From Bathynomus jamesi (lineage: Eukaryota; Arthropoda; Malacostraca; Isopoda; Cirolanidae), in assembly GCA_023014485.1 (NCBI GenBank), contig JAJOZX010001077.1:434001-498000 (forward strand): DNA of 64,000 bases, read 5' to 3'. The notes below the pieces were generated by a model that saw only the letters and a program-made list of their open reading frames with translations, searched no databases and was not told where the DNA came from. Shown piece by piece: positions 46,486 to 56,279 of the stretch; the first letter of the stretch is position 1, and each line of letters begins with the position of its first letter. Position numbers and translations under genes: made by a program.

Positions 46486-46839
46486 TTAAGAGTAGGATTC
46501 GACGTGACGCCCATCAGTATCCCTGCACAGCTCAAATCGTTCCGCAGCATTTCTAAACACATTCTGGAGCATTTGCGGGGTTATGTTATCTGCAGCAGTT
46601 CGTATACGTGTACGTAAGTTTTCCAGACTCGTAATCTTCGTCTGATAGACGTGCGATTTGATAAAGCCCCATGCAAAGAAATCTAAAGGGGTTAAATCTG
46701 GTGATCTCGCTGGCCAAGGTCTGTTGCTTCCGCGTCCGATCCAGCGATTTGGAAAACGTCCATTTATATAATCCTGAACAATTTTGGCATAGTGACAAGG
46801 AGCACCATCATGTTGATTGATAGACGACGGTACTGACAA
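46486..46839 (-). pseudogene. Transposase C-terminal half (left arm), DD41D spacing
   Basis: QHDGAPCHYAKIVQDYINGR, then PWPARSPDLTPLDFFAWGFI and RNAAERFELCRDTDGRHVES. 41 residues lie between the Asp of HDGAP and the Asp of TPLDF. No N-terminal half. Open throughout, and nearly identical to the right-arm copy. Confidence 0.85.
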
Positions 46840-47191
46840 TCCTATCCCCGTCGTCTATCAACATGATGGTGCTCCTTGTCACTATGCCAAAATTGTTCAG
46901 GATTATATAAATGGACGTTTTCCAAATCGCTGGATCGGACGCGGAAGCAACCAAAGACCTTGGCCAGCGAGATCACCAGATTTAACCCCTTTAGATTTCT
47001 TTACATGGGGCTTTATCGAATCGCACGTCTATCAGACGAAGATTACGAGTCTTGAAGACTTACGTACACGTATACGAACTGCTGCAGATAACATAACCCC
47101 GCAAATGCTCCAGAATGTGTTTAGAAATGCTGCGGAACGATTTGAGCTGTGCAGGGATACTGATGGGCGTCACGTCGAATCCTACTCTTAA
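46817..47191 (+). pseudogene. Transposase C-terminal half (right arm), DD41D spacing
   Basis: The same sequence in inverted orientation, with a one-residue insertion (GSNQRPWPARS), so 42 residues between the matching Asp pair here. The other differences are a few substitutions (FFTWGFIES, SLEDLRTR). The in-frame start lies across the centre of symmetry. Confidence 0.85.
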
Positions 47192-47306
47192 TTATTTAAT
47201 AAATGTTACCACTTTATCATTTTATGATTGAATTCCATATAATTTCCAAGTGCTTCACAAAAATAGATCCTGACTTTATGTACACCCTGTATATATATAC
47301 ACCTTT

Positions 47307-47585
47307 AGTTAGCTTCCGCCCGAATTATTCATTCTGACGAAGGTCAAGCTTTTCACTCCACCTTAGACCTACAGTTTAACGTGGAATCCGAACCACGCCC
47401 CACCAGCAGCCCAGCTTCTTAACCACTAGGCCATCCAGGGTACCCATTTATCTACCAACCACTTTCTTTATTGTGTGGAAGGATGAACAGCTGGGTTTTG
47501 CTGCGCGCCGGCTGCCGTCACCGGGTCTCGAACCCGGGGCCGATGGATTCGTAGTCAGCGACGCTAAACACTAGACCTTGTCTAC
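47307..47585 (-). mobile_element. Dimeric tRNA SINE
   Basis: Reversed copy. Tail TTAGCTTCCGCCCGAATTAT, module 2 GTGGAATCCGAACCACGCCC, module 1 CGGGTCTCGAACCCGGGGCC and GACGCTAAACACTAGACC. The 3' end joins (TA)n at 47291-47303. Confidence 0.88.
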
Positions 47586-47631
47586 TTTATCTTTAAAAGT
47601 ATGAACGGCAGTTTCCTCAATTATTTTAATC

Positions 47632-47764
47632 TACAGGGTGTTTCAGGTCGACCCTAGAAATATGGAAATAGGTGAAATTTGTAGTTTGTATTTGGTATTT
47701 GAAGTTTTGTCATAGTAATTCCGTCAATTTCCAAATTTCTCGGGTCGACCTGAAACACCCTGTA
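47632..47764. mobile_element. 133-bp mariner-like MITE
   Basis: TACAGGGTGTTTCAGGTCGA at the left, TCGACCTGAAACACCCTGTA at the right; perfect 20-base inverted ends and a diverged inner stem. Confidence 0.9.
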
Positions 47765-48464
47765 TTTTTTCAGTCATTATAAAATAATATAAATTACTTT
47801 GAATTAAAAAAGATGAAAGAACAAATATTTAATGGTCAAGTTTTGTTGGGGAAAATAAGGAGGTACAAAAAGTCCTGAACTCATTAATAAGTTCTGGTAT
47901 TAAGAGTTGCATAGCTTGAGTTGCATAGCTTGAGAATCAGTAGTTGAACGTGTTCAGACACGTTTTGGTTTTGGGAAATATTAATAAGCTTATTTTATAC
48001 GTTGGCTTTTAAGTTATTTTGAATTTTGAACCTGTTTAATACAGCTTTCCAGTACAACAGCTGTTGAGGACAAATGGCTTATTTCGGAGATGAGGTTAGT
48101 CCGGATGTAGAGAGGTACCTTTCTTCGTTTCTGGGTCTCCTTATTTGTTACGCTATCACCAATCGGCGTTGACATAAAGTGGGACTAGTGATGTACTTCT
48201 GGAAGTACCTCTTAAAATATTTTACTACCAGAAATATTTTGATCCGATAGTATACAAAACTCTGAAACTATCATCAACTTTCATTTACAAATATGTCCAA
48301 CGCAAAATTACATATTTCTAAATATGTCTCGTGGTATAATTTTGAGAGACAAAAATCTCTCTCAATTTATTTATCTATCTATGAGTAAACAGACATAAAT
48401 ACAGCATAAAATCACATATAATAACACCATTCTCAATCGACATATGCAAGATATGATATCTATA
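47765..48464. other. spacer, nothing recognised
   Basis: A short direct duplication (GCATAGCTTGAGTT) at about 47907-47932. No gene. Confidence 0.5.
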
Positions 48465-48738
48465 TCGGGGGTGTAGTGCTTAGCGTCGCTGACTACGAAT
48501 CCATTGGCCCCGGGTTCGAGACCCGACGGCAGCCGGCGCGCAGCAAAACCCAGCTGTTCATCCTTCCACACAATAAAGAAAGTGGTTGGTAGATAAATGG
48601 GTACCCTAGGTGGCCCAGTGATTAAGACGCTGGGCTGCTGATGGGGCGTGGTTCGGATTCCACGTTAAACTCTAAGGTGGAGTGAAAAGCTTGACCTTCG
48701 TCAGAATGAACATTTCGGGCGGAAGCTAACCAAAGGTT
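48465..48738 (+). mobile_element. Dimeric tRNA SINE
   Basis: GGGGTGTAGTGCTTAGCGTC and CCCCGGGTTCGAGACCCGAC (module 1), GGTGGCCCAGTGATTAAGAC and GTGGTTCGGATTCCACG (module 2), tail CAAAGGTTATATATATA. The tail runs directly into (TA)n. Confidence 0.9.
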
Positions 48739-48786
48739 ATATATATACATATATATATATATACTCTTTCGTACTTTCTGCAGTAA

Positions 48787-49095
48787 TATATACGGACAGC
48801 AACTCTGGGTGAGTTATAAAAAAGGTTCTGGCAGAACCCTAAATTTGCTGTACAACGGGTCTTTTAGACTCTTACATAAATTACCCCCGAGATGCTCAGC
48901 TTCGCAAATGTTTGTTATCCGCAATGTCCCGAGCTTCCCGGAAGTAACAAGACGTGCTCAGTACAGTCTAATGCAAAGAATTAAAAAAAATCAACCAACC
49001 CCATTATCTAAGCTATCCATGAATCCTGCCGTTTATCCTCTAAGTTATGGAATTCTTGGTACAAAAACGTCTGTCTGTAGCTCCACTTAACTTCG
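48787..49095 (+). mobile_element. LINE fragment: reverse-transcriptase C-terminus
   Basis: The frame reads YGQQLWVSYKKGSGRTLNLL, FRLLHKLPPRCSASQMFV and VTRRAQYSLMQRIKKNQPT, typical of the C-terminal region of CR1/Rex-type LINEs. It begins within the (TA)n after a SINE and stops at 49088-49090. No other LINE part nearby. Confidence 0.75.
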
Positions 49096-49153
49096 ACAGT
49101 GCAGTATTAATTCTAATCAATTGTATATATTTCTATCCTTAGTATGTGAACTG

Positions 49154-49446
49154 TCACCTCGGTGGTGTAGTGGTTAGCGTCGCTGACTACGAATCCATCG
49201 GCCCCGGGTTCGAGACCCGACGGCAGCCGGCGCGCAGCAAAACCCAGCTGTTCATCCTTCCACACAATAAAGAAAGTGGTTGGTAGATAAATGGGTACCC
49301 TACGTGGCCTATTGGTTAAGACGCTGGGCTGCTGATGGGGCGTGGTTCGGATTCCACGTTAAACTGTAGGTCTAAGGTGGAGTGAAAAGCTTGACCTTCG
49401 TCAGAATGAACAATTCGGGCGGAAGCTAACCAAAGGTTACCAAAGG
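49154..49446 (+). mobile_element. Dimeric tRNA SINE
   Basis: Best-kept copy: CCTCGGTGGTGTAGTGGTTA, CCCCGGGTTCGAGACCCGAC, then ACGTGGCCTATTGGTTAAGA and GTGGTTCGGATTCCACGTTA, tail CCAAAGGTTACCAAAGGTA followed by (TA)n. The last ten bases before the TA tract are duplicated. Confidence 0.92.
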
Positions 49447-49489
49447 TATATATATATATATATATCGGCTATTGATTGGTGGCGTGGAA

Positions 49490-49705
49490 AACGCAGTTTA
49501 ATAATGAACAGGAACACCAGAGAAAATACAAACATCCTTCAAGGTTTAATAGTACCAACGTTATTAAGCAATTTGTATTTTGTAATTTTGTATGTGATTT
49601 GGAATTTTATTGTTTTAGCCCTGAAGATGGAATTAGTGCATTCCGAAACGTTGGTACTATTAAACCTTGAAGGATGTTTGTATTTTCTCTGGTGTTCCTG
49701 TTCAT
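49490..49705. mobile_element. Hairpin element with hammerhead-like core
   Basis: Arms GAACAGGAACACCAGAGAAA ... CCAACGTT and the exact inverse ending TTCTCTGGTGTTCCTGTTC. In the loop at 49621-49649: CTGAAGA, T, GGAAT stem, loop, ATTCC, GAAAC. The core is the CTGANGA-stem II-GAAA arrangement of hammerhead ribozymes. (TA)n on both sides (49447-49464 and 49706-49722). Confidence 0.65.
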
Positions 49706-49722
49706 TATATATATATATATAC

Positions 49723-50400
49723 ATTGGCCAAATAAACTATAGTATATTAAAATTTGTGCGTAAATACATTAGTTTTTAACTAATTACTATTAAAGTTTCT
49801 TCATATGATCAATTTTTGCAATACCTTCGTGGTATTCCTGACCGGTGGGTATATTCATACGGTTATATTTATAGCATAGGTCCTACCCAGGGTATAACAC
49901 AGAATTAAAAGTTATTCTGTGGCCTTAAACTATCCCTGTTTTCTGTTTTTAGCTGAGAAGTTACCTGTCCTTAATTGATGGAGGTAAAACGCAGATTCTC
50001 TCGGAGGATGCCAGGATGACAACACTATCATGTGCCCACTTATACGAAGTTGGCATCTACCAACATTCTGTAGGATAAACTTTATGGAAACGTAAATTAA
50101 GAAACTGGTATATGTGTATATATATATATATATATATTATATATAAATATATATATATCCTTAAAAAAATGATTGTTTTTTTCATTAAGGTTTTTCTGCA
50201 TTTATTTTTGTCCTAAAACGCTAAAAGAAAATTTATATTTAGAATAAAAATATAAATATTAAACCAATATTTTAGCGGTAACTATTTTATTTTTATTTAT
50301 TATTTATTTTTTTTTCTAAATAGGCGCTAGAAAGGAATCGATTCCCACGTGGTGGTCAGAATGGGACGGGGCTTATCGCTCCCTTGGCCACGCCCCCCGA
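49723..50400. other. upstream spacer of the TGF-beta gene
   Basis: (TA)n at 50112-50157 and AT-rich sequence to about 50320; GC content rises sharply after 50330 toward the promoter. Nothing else recognised. Confidence 0.5.
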
Positions 50401-50632
50401 CCCTGAGATTGGTTGGCAAAGCCATCGAAGCGGCCATTTAAACCAATAAGGTTAGAAACAGTGGACGAATAAAGTTAATTGGGCAGAGATGGGGGTGGAC
50501 CCGCCTATTTTGCACGCCTTTCTGAACTTGTCACGCTCAAGTCCACTCAGTGAGTCAGTGTATAAAAGACTTTGTCGAAACGAGGACACGGGAATTGGCG
50601 ACGCGGTTCTTCGTGACGGAGTGACTGGCAAC
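50401..50632 (+). promoter_or_regulatory. Promoter of the TGF-beta-like gene (TATA, CCAAT)
   Basis: TATAAAAG at 50561-50568 with a start expected about 30 bases on (near 50592), which leaves a 5' UTR of about 40 bases before the ATG at 50633. Upstream are CCAAT (50443-50447) and an inverted ATTGG (50408-50412). The local GC content is above that of the flanks. Confidence 0.65.
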
Positions 50633-50899
50633 ATGTGCCTCAGACAGAGCCTCCTTCGCCTTCTCCTTCTGCTGGTGGCACTATCCGCGGTGACTGGTTC
50701 TCGGTTCCAAAGGAAAACGGTGCCACCATCAGGAAGAGGCACGGGCACCACGTCAAACACAACTACCTCCACCGATACCCCAGCGGCAGATATGCCGATG
50801 AAATCAAACCTTTCGAAAAGAACGACTTGGAATGGGGTATGATCGAAATACCCCCTCCCCACGAATCGGAAGAGCTGGACGGTGGGAAGCAGCAGCAGG

Positions 50900-50942
<43 letters not shown>

Positions 50943-51394
50943 CCACCATCCGCAACAGTACCAACATCAACACCATCAACACCACCATCAACAAAAACAA
51001 AATCAACACCAACGTCGTTATCAGGAAGACGAAGAGAAAAAACTCGAAGACGACGATGCCCCAGCAACGAAGCCAGTTGCAGTAGGAGGAACAGCAGCAG
51101 AAGGGGAAACCCCTTTCCGATGCCCGTCTGCCGCCTGCAACGATGATTTGGAATTAGGTAAAAGGATTCGAATCATGCAAATCAAACACCAGATTTTGAA
51201 GGAAACGGGCATAAAAACCCTACCCAATATGACAGGATTCGTCTTACCCCAAAATCCATACCTTCAAAGCATCATTTACAGCGTGAATGAGCAGACCCAC
51301 GTAATGGACCATTACCACACGAGGGCTTATAACAACCCGCTGGGGGATGATCCCAACATCAGGAGCGAGAAAGTGTTCATAACAGCCTCCAATG
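50633..51394 (+). CDS. TGF-beta family ligand, first coding exon (signal peptide and prodomain)
   Basis: Secreted growth-factor precursor; the prodomain folds and shields the C-terminal ligand, which is on a later exon outside the window. The ATG at 50633 starts MCLRQSLLRLLLLLVALSAV, a classic signal peptide with likely cleavage after AVTGS. That frame stops at 50842. The frame of 50635 carries the rest: YLHRYPSGRYADEIKPFEKN, a Gln-run from (CAG)n (50888-50940), a His/Gln stretch, then FRCPSAACNDDLELGKRIRI, MQIKHQILKETGIKTLPNMT and EKVFITASN. The CPSxxC plus IKxQIL..LGIxxxPN pattern is that of myoglianin/GDF8-11/activin-type prodomains. A donor AATG|GTAAGT ends the exon at 51394, phase 1. Joining the two frames needs a one-base change between about 50695 and 50760, or a tiny intron; which is not decidable here. 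Confidence 0.78.
50888..50940 (+). repeat. (CAG)n tract in the coding exon
   Basis: About 17 CAG units coding Gln in the supported frame (Ser or Ala in the others), followed by CAC/CAA/CAT-rich sequence to 51015 coding His/Gln. Confidence 0.9.
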
Positions 51395-51578
51395 GTAAGT
51401 GGTTCACAAAAAGTTGCGAATAAGTTATTATTAGCATTAGATTATAAATACAAAATGTTATACAATAGGTTATAATAACCAACGCTACTTACACTCCGAA
51501 CATTAGTCAAAATAGGTTTAAATAAAATGTATTTTCAAACAATTCCTATTATAATATATATATATATATATATATACA
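51395..51578 (+). other. Start of intron 1 of the TGF-beta-like gene
   Basis: Begins GTAAGTGG. The remainder of the window downstream lacks the cysteine-knot ligand exon, so either the intron continues past 64000 or the next exon is too short or diverged to see. Confidence 0.55.
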
Positions 51579-51908
51579 CACAGGGTGTCCCATATGTCCG
51601 GTCTCATAGCAAATTTATTTTAAATTAAATTTACAAAAGTAATACAATAAAACAAATGATCAAATTGATATCTTTTTTTGGGACCTTTTCTTTTTGTTGC
51701 GGGTAGAATAACACGCAATGGCTAATATGGAAGGGAGGTACACTCCTGAGGAAAAGGCGGGGTCATTGCGTGTTATTCTACCCGCAACAAAAAAGGTCCC
51801 AAAACAAGACATCAATTTGAACATTTATTTTAGTTTTAATGTATTACTTTTGTAAATTTAATTTAAAATAAATTTTTCTACGAGACCGGACTTATGGGAC
51901 ACCCTGTA
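51579..51908. mobile_element. Fold-back MITE retaining a transposase start
   Basis: Ends CAGGGTGTCCCATATGTCCG and the inverse CCGGACTTATGGGACACCCT. The centre reads ATGGCTAATATGGAAGGGAG, coding MANMEGRYTPEEK, which looks like a transposase N-terminus, flanked by inverted copies of TCATTGCGTGTTATTCTACC. An internal deletion derivative of the DD41D family. Confidence 0.85.
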
Positions 51909-52045
51909 TAGTTAGGTAAAAACGGGCTTCAAATTTTTAAAACTGTGTTAGGATCAAGTGCGATACATTTTAAACAATTTACACAACCTTAATTATTTTC
52001 AAAATATTTTTAACATCAAAAATATTCAAACTCAGAAAAAAAATC

Positions 52046-52066
52046 GCTCAGTAATAATAATATTAT

Positions 52067-52105
<39 letters not shown>

Positions 52106-52106
52106 C
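52046..52106. repeat. (AAT)n microsatellite
   Basis: About 17 AAT/ATT units with interruptions. Confidence 0.9.
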
Positions 52107-52147
52107 ATAATAATAGCATAGTTTTAAAATATATATATATATATATA

Positions 52148-52286
52148 TGATGCAAATGCACAAGGAAAAAAATTATTTCAAGCCCTTTCGTGTATTCAGC
52201 AGTACACCTCGTCAGGGAATGTACTGTTGAATACACGAAGGGCCGTGGAATAATTTTTTTTATTTTTCCTTGTGGATTTGCATCAT
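52148..52286 (-). mobile_element. Hairpin element with hammerhead-like core
   Basis: Arms ATGATGCAAATGCACAAGGA and the inverse TCCTTGTGGATTTGCATCAT. Minus strand at 52186-52215: CTGACGA, G, GTGTA stem, loop, TACAC, GAAAGGGC. Set between (TA)n tracts (52130-52148 and 52322-52374). Related to the remnant at 3640. Confidence 0.65.
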
Positions 52287-52320
52287 TCAGCCATTTCACG
52301 TGATAAGTATGAAATTCATC

Positions 52321-52321
<1 letters not shown>

Positions 52322-52374
<53 letters not shown>
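52322..52374. repeat. (TA)n microsatellite
   Basis: About 26 TA units. Confidence 0.95.
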
Positions 52375-52376
<2 letters not shown>

Positions 52377-52773
52377 CTGCAGCCGACCCCAACTGGATTT
52401 AAATTTGTCAGTGTTTGTGAATGGGCGATTGATCAGATTAACTCATCTTTGAGAGAAAATTGAGGCTCTTCCCTCATTTAATAGTGCCATTACTAATGCC
52501 ATGACTTGTGCCACTATAATATACTAAACGCAAATTTAATGTATTTACAGTATTTTATTCCTGTTTTAGTTTTCGCTTTAATCACGCCACATCCGCGCAA
52601 AAACTAGGCTGTGGCGCAGTGAAATTATGGTTTGCTTATACGTATCCGTATCTCAAAACAATAAATACATTAAAAAGAAATGTCATAAATTTGGATAAAA
52701 AGATCAGAATTAGAACTAATAATGTATTTTAATTTTTTTTAATAATAAATATTATTAAAGGAATAATTAATCG
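52375..52773. other. spacer, nothing recognised
   Basis: AT-rich. Ends in AATTAATC(G), the left target duplication of the next element. Confidence 0.5.
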
Positions 52774-53443
52774 CAGTTTTCTTAACCTGGGGTGCTGGAA
52801 AAGGGCTTCTGTCATGTGTAGTATAGATACGTTAGGTCCGTTAACCAAACTTCTTCGCAAACTCCCAATCTTTTCTATTTTATTAACAGATATTATTGTA
52901 TGAGAATTTGAATATATATTTAATTACGAAAGATTTATTGCACGTTTACATTATCACCATTAATATTAAAAGAAGGAAGACGTTGACTCTGTGTCACGAG
53001 AAATTTACTTGTTTTTTTGCATGATTTTGACCCCAAGATTAGTGGGTAAGTAATTCTTCTTGATTGTTATTCTTAACATTTCTTTTGGCCGCTTGATCTA
53101 TTGTTAAATTCAAGAAAGTATTTAGGTTTGAATTTGTAAATACTGTATAATTCTTTGTGTGTCTTGTCTTAATATCGTTTTAAAATTTTCCTCGTTTATT
53201 TTTTACTCTAAATGTGCTGCTTTTAAATGTATGTTCACTTTGCTTTAACTTGATATCTTTTTATTCAAAATATTATTGGTCAACTATAAATTGTACTCAT
53301 ATTCTTATTTGTTTTGTATTTGCGTGGTGCTTTTTCCTACTAACTTTTGCTAACTTTTTGCTACTAACCAGGTGAAGGGGGTGCTGGACTGCCTAGACCT
53401 AACTACAGGGGGTGCTGATGTCGAAAAAGGTTAAGAAACGCTG
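52774..53443. mobile_element. Non-autonomous hAT element (670 bp)
   Basis: Ends CAGTTTTCTTAACCTGGGGT and the inverse AAAGGTTAAGAAACGCTG. Flanks AATTAATC and AATTAATG match at 7 of 8. Subterminal GGGGTGCTGG repeats near both ends. No transposase. Confidence 0.75.
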
Positions 53444-53701
53444 AATTAATGTTTCGAATCTGCTAGTAGTATGGGAGGTCATAGCATGTTATACATATGG
53501 GCATATTTGTATCGTTTTTAGAGAAGTTCACAAAGTTGAAAAAACTAATCAATTATAATACTCTTTCACGCGCATAAAACATCAAATTAATATATTTTTA
53601 ATAAATATTTAACGATGTGTACAGTGAACTTTGTATAATTAACCTCTTAAACATCGTTTATTTTTATATTGCACATACGACGCTGCTTCTTAGGTTAATT
53701 G

Positions 53702-54089
53702 TACAGGTAAAATACTAACTGATTTTCGTTTTTCTTTCAGACCCATTTGAAATGCGTGATAACAGGAACTATACGACTGAACAACGCATATTGGCTAGTA
53801 ACTGGGTCCATGAGCTACCACGTAATGGCAAAACCATTGAAAATATTCGTGCAGACTTCCAGGACCAATTCAATGGTGAGGCTACTCTTTGGAGGAGCTG
53901 CGTGATTCGATCGGTTCTGGAAGTCTGCACGAATATTTTCAATGGTTTTGCCATTACATAGTCATTATGGACCTAGTTAATAGCCAATATGCGTTGTTCA
54001 ATCGTATAGTTGTTTCAAATGGGTCTGAAACAAAAACGAAAATCAGTTAGTATTTTACTTGGTTGACAAGACATTGTGGACATCGTATA
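53702..54089. mobile_element. Fold-back element with transposase N-terminus
   Basis: Arms: TAAAATACTAACTGATTTTC at the left, GAAAATCAGTTAGTATTTTA at the right, and inner AACCATTGAAAATATTCGTG with its inverse. A frame in the left arm (53752-53880) reads MRDNRNYTTEQRILASNWVH, a helix-turn-helix start of a Tc1/mariner-type transposase. Related to 35112-35330. Confidence 0.82.
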
Positions 54090-54460
54090 AGTTACATATA
54101 ATTGAAAAACATTAATATCGCATAATGCTGTCGATAATAAACGAAGTAATAAACTGAGAGGCAAGTTTAATAACGTATTTTCAATAGGAAATTAGATATT
54201 TACTGAAGGTGTTCAGTTCTCTTGTATCTGAAACTTTCCATACCTATTACATAGGTAGGTATAACCTAAACTAACCGCTATGCTAGCCTATAAGCTACTT
54301 CATCCTACTTTTATCTGTCTCTGTAATGTAAGCAAAGACAGAGGTACGAACATACAACTCCTCCTCACAGGGACCGGAAGATGGAGGTGCGTGAGGTGTC
54401 AAGGCACCAGGACTCGTGATTCCTCTCTCGGGCCTTGCCTCCAGTATATATATATATATT

Positions 54461-54493
<33 letters not shown>

Positions 54494-54984
54494 TCACTCT
54501 AGATACAATAATAAGAAATCTCCAGGGAAACAATTTTCAAATTGATCCATTACTATTCCAATTGCATAAAGAATTCCTGTTTCAGGTAAAAATATTTTAT
54601 AGAAAGTAACCTTCGGCACTGCTATTGCATCTCAGCTTTCCTTTACCTTTTTCCAAAATTAGGAAACTCTCTCTCCAAATCCGAAATTCCCACTTTCGGA
54701 GCGGGAATGGAGAATGGAACTATGCCATTTATTCATTCGAATTAGCTAAACGTAGCGATAGGAAGGTCAATATAGCGCGTGAGAACTTAAGGTTTTCGCC
54801 ATAGTAAATGGCTTATAAGTCTCTTTACCGATACCTGAACATCCTACCTATACTACAAACACTACACTATGTCTCCAGCGGAGTTTATACGCTGAGCGTT
54901 AATCCCAATGGAGATATTAAATTTATTCTCGTCATGCGAGTTAGCGAAATACCTCATTTGCGGTATGTTATCTCCGTAGAATTT
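54090..54984. other. spacer with (TA)n at 54445-54492
   Basis: No gene; short open frames only. Confidence 0.5.
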
Positions 54985-55690
54985 ATTCCTCCGTAAATTC
55001 TTGCAACTGAAATGCGTACGGTCATGGATTTACTGATGATGTCGGGTAGACAAATCCATTTTACCCCCATTCCTTCAGCGATGCGAACCCCCACCTTCAG
55101 TGTTGACGGTAGTGAACTAGGTTTCCGCGTAGTATTTTCCGACGCATTCCGCAGATTTTCAATGGGATTGAAGTCTGGTGACTGCGTGTAGTGTTCAGGA
55201 AAGGTTACAAATCAAATTTATGCTCTTCGAACCAATCCAACGCATATCGAGTGCGATGGACGGTCGCAATGTCATCCTGTTTTTGACAGACGAGTTCCGA
55301 AGATGGACACTACTGTTCAATTCTATTTCTCGCAGTTTCCTGCAATGACCTGTAAATGACCTCTTGCGCTTCATCGAAAGCGGTGGTCAGTTACTGCGGT
55401 CTTCTCTAAGCAACGTCCAGCCATGCCCTGTAGCAGTGACTTCTACCACAGTTCCTCCCCTCCAGCATGTGGTTTTCTCATCCACTAACCAAGCCTCGCA
55501 CAATCGTGAGAAGTGATAACAATCGTCTGCGTTGCTGGTTCCTCCTGCTTCACATGCACCAAACGCCCTTCTGGAAGTCAGAGACATCCGTAATTTAACC
55601 ATCCTGTAATCGTCTGATAACTGTGCGACACGCCAAATGCATTTAACTTTCTACAATAGTATCTATGAAACACGTGATACGATCACGTGA
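54985..55690 (-). pseudogene. Tc1-like transposase remnant
   Basis: On the minus strand near 55300-55030, across several frames: DDIATVHRTRYALDWFEEHK and QSPDFNPIENL, the second and third catalytic blocks of Tc1 transposases. Upstream (55602-55387) GGTVVEVTATGHGWTLL resembles the decayed VMVWG..SWHG block. No intact frame; terminal repeats not identified. Confidence 0.65.
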
Positions 55691-55714
55691 CCACTGCTTT
55701 TTACATACACACGG

Positions 55715-55800
55715 GCCTCTTTTGGTGAGTGTCGCAGTTCGGGTTTTACTTTAAGTCGTAGATCTCCTCTGTGGCATCATGACATCAGTGTTGAGCGGAG
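55715..55800 (+). mobile_element. 5S-headed SINE body fragment
   Basis: AGTTCGGGTTTTACTTTAAG and CGTAGATCTCCTCTGTGGCA follow the body of the family; head missing. Confidence 0.45.
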
Positions 55801-56036
55801 GGAGTATGAAATTGCAAGATGATCAGTAAATTACAACTGCGGACATGGTGAATACCATGCCATCACCATCCTGTAGTGTTGAAAACATTTTGTCATCAAC
55901 GTGTAGTGGTGTAGGTCATTATAACGTAGATTATTTATTTGTATACAAGACGAAGAACGAAAAGGTATATTCATCGGATTGACACTAAAAAACTAACAAC
56001 TTGACCTAAACTAACTAGCGTAACCTAACCTATGCT

Positions 56037-56214
56037 AACCCCCCTTCCCCGTGAACCAGCGAAATTAAGCGACACTGGGTCTGGGTTGTAGTTGGGTCGG
56101 TGACCGACCTCCGCGTCCAGATGATGTAGCGACTCAGATGCTCGGATTATACACAAAGCGGTAGGTCCCCTCAGTCACGTGACCATTGCCGTTGAAAAGG
56201 GGGGGGTTAACCCC
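56037..56214 (+). mobile_element. 5S-headed SINE
   Basis: CCAGCGAAATTAAGCGACAC, TGGGTCTGGGTTGTAGTTGG, GTAGCGACTCAGATGCTCGG, GGTAGGTCCCCTCAGTCACG and a GGGGGTTAACC tail. Confidence 0.8.
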
Positions 56215-56279
56215 AAAACAACAAAAATACAAACCCCTTCCTCTTCCTTAATTAAGAAGCTACTCGTAACAATGCTGGA

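Larger units (their letters stand above)
46386..47291. mobile_element. Palindromic element made of two inverted transposase 3' halves
   Basis: Left TACAGGGTGTACATAAAGTC, right inverse GACTTTATGTACACCCTGTA. The halves are near-identical inverted copies meeting near 46838. Each arm codes inward-out for the same transposase end (46486-46839 minus, 46817-47191 plus). Confidence 0.9.

Noticed and set aside
54280..54609. 109-codon plus-strand open frame
   Set aside because: Half of it is a (TA)n read-through; the first half has no recognisable motif.
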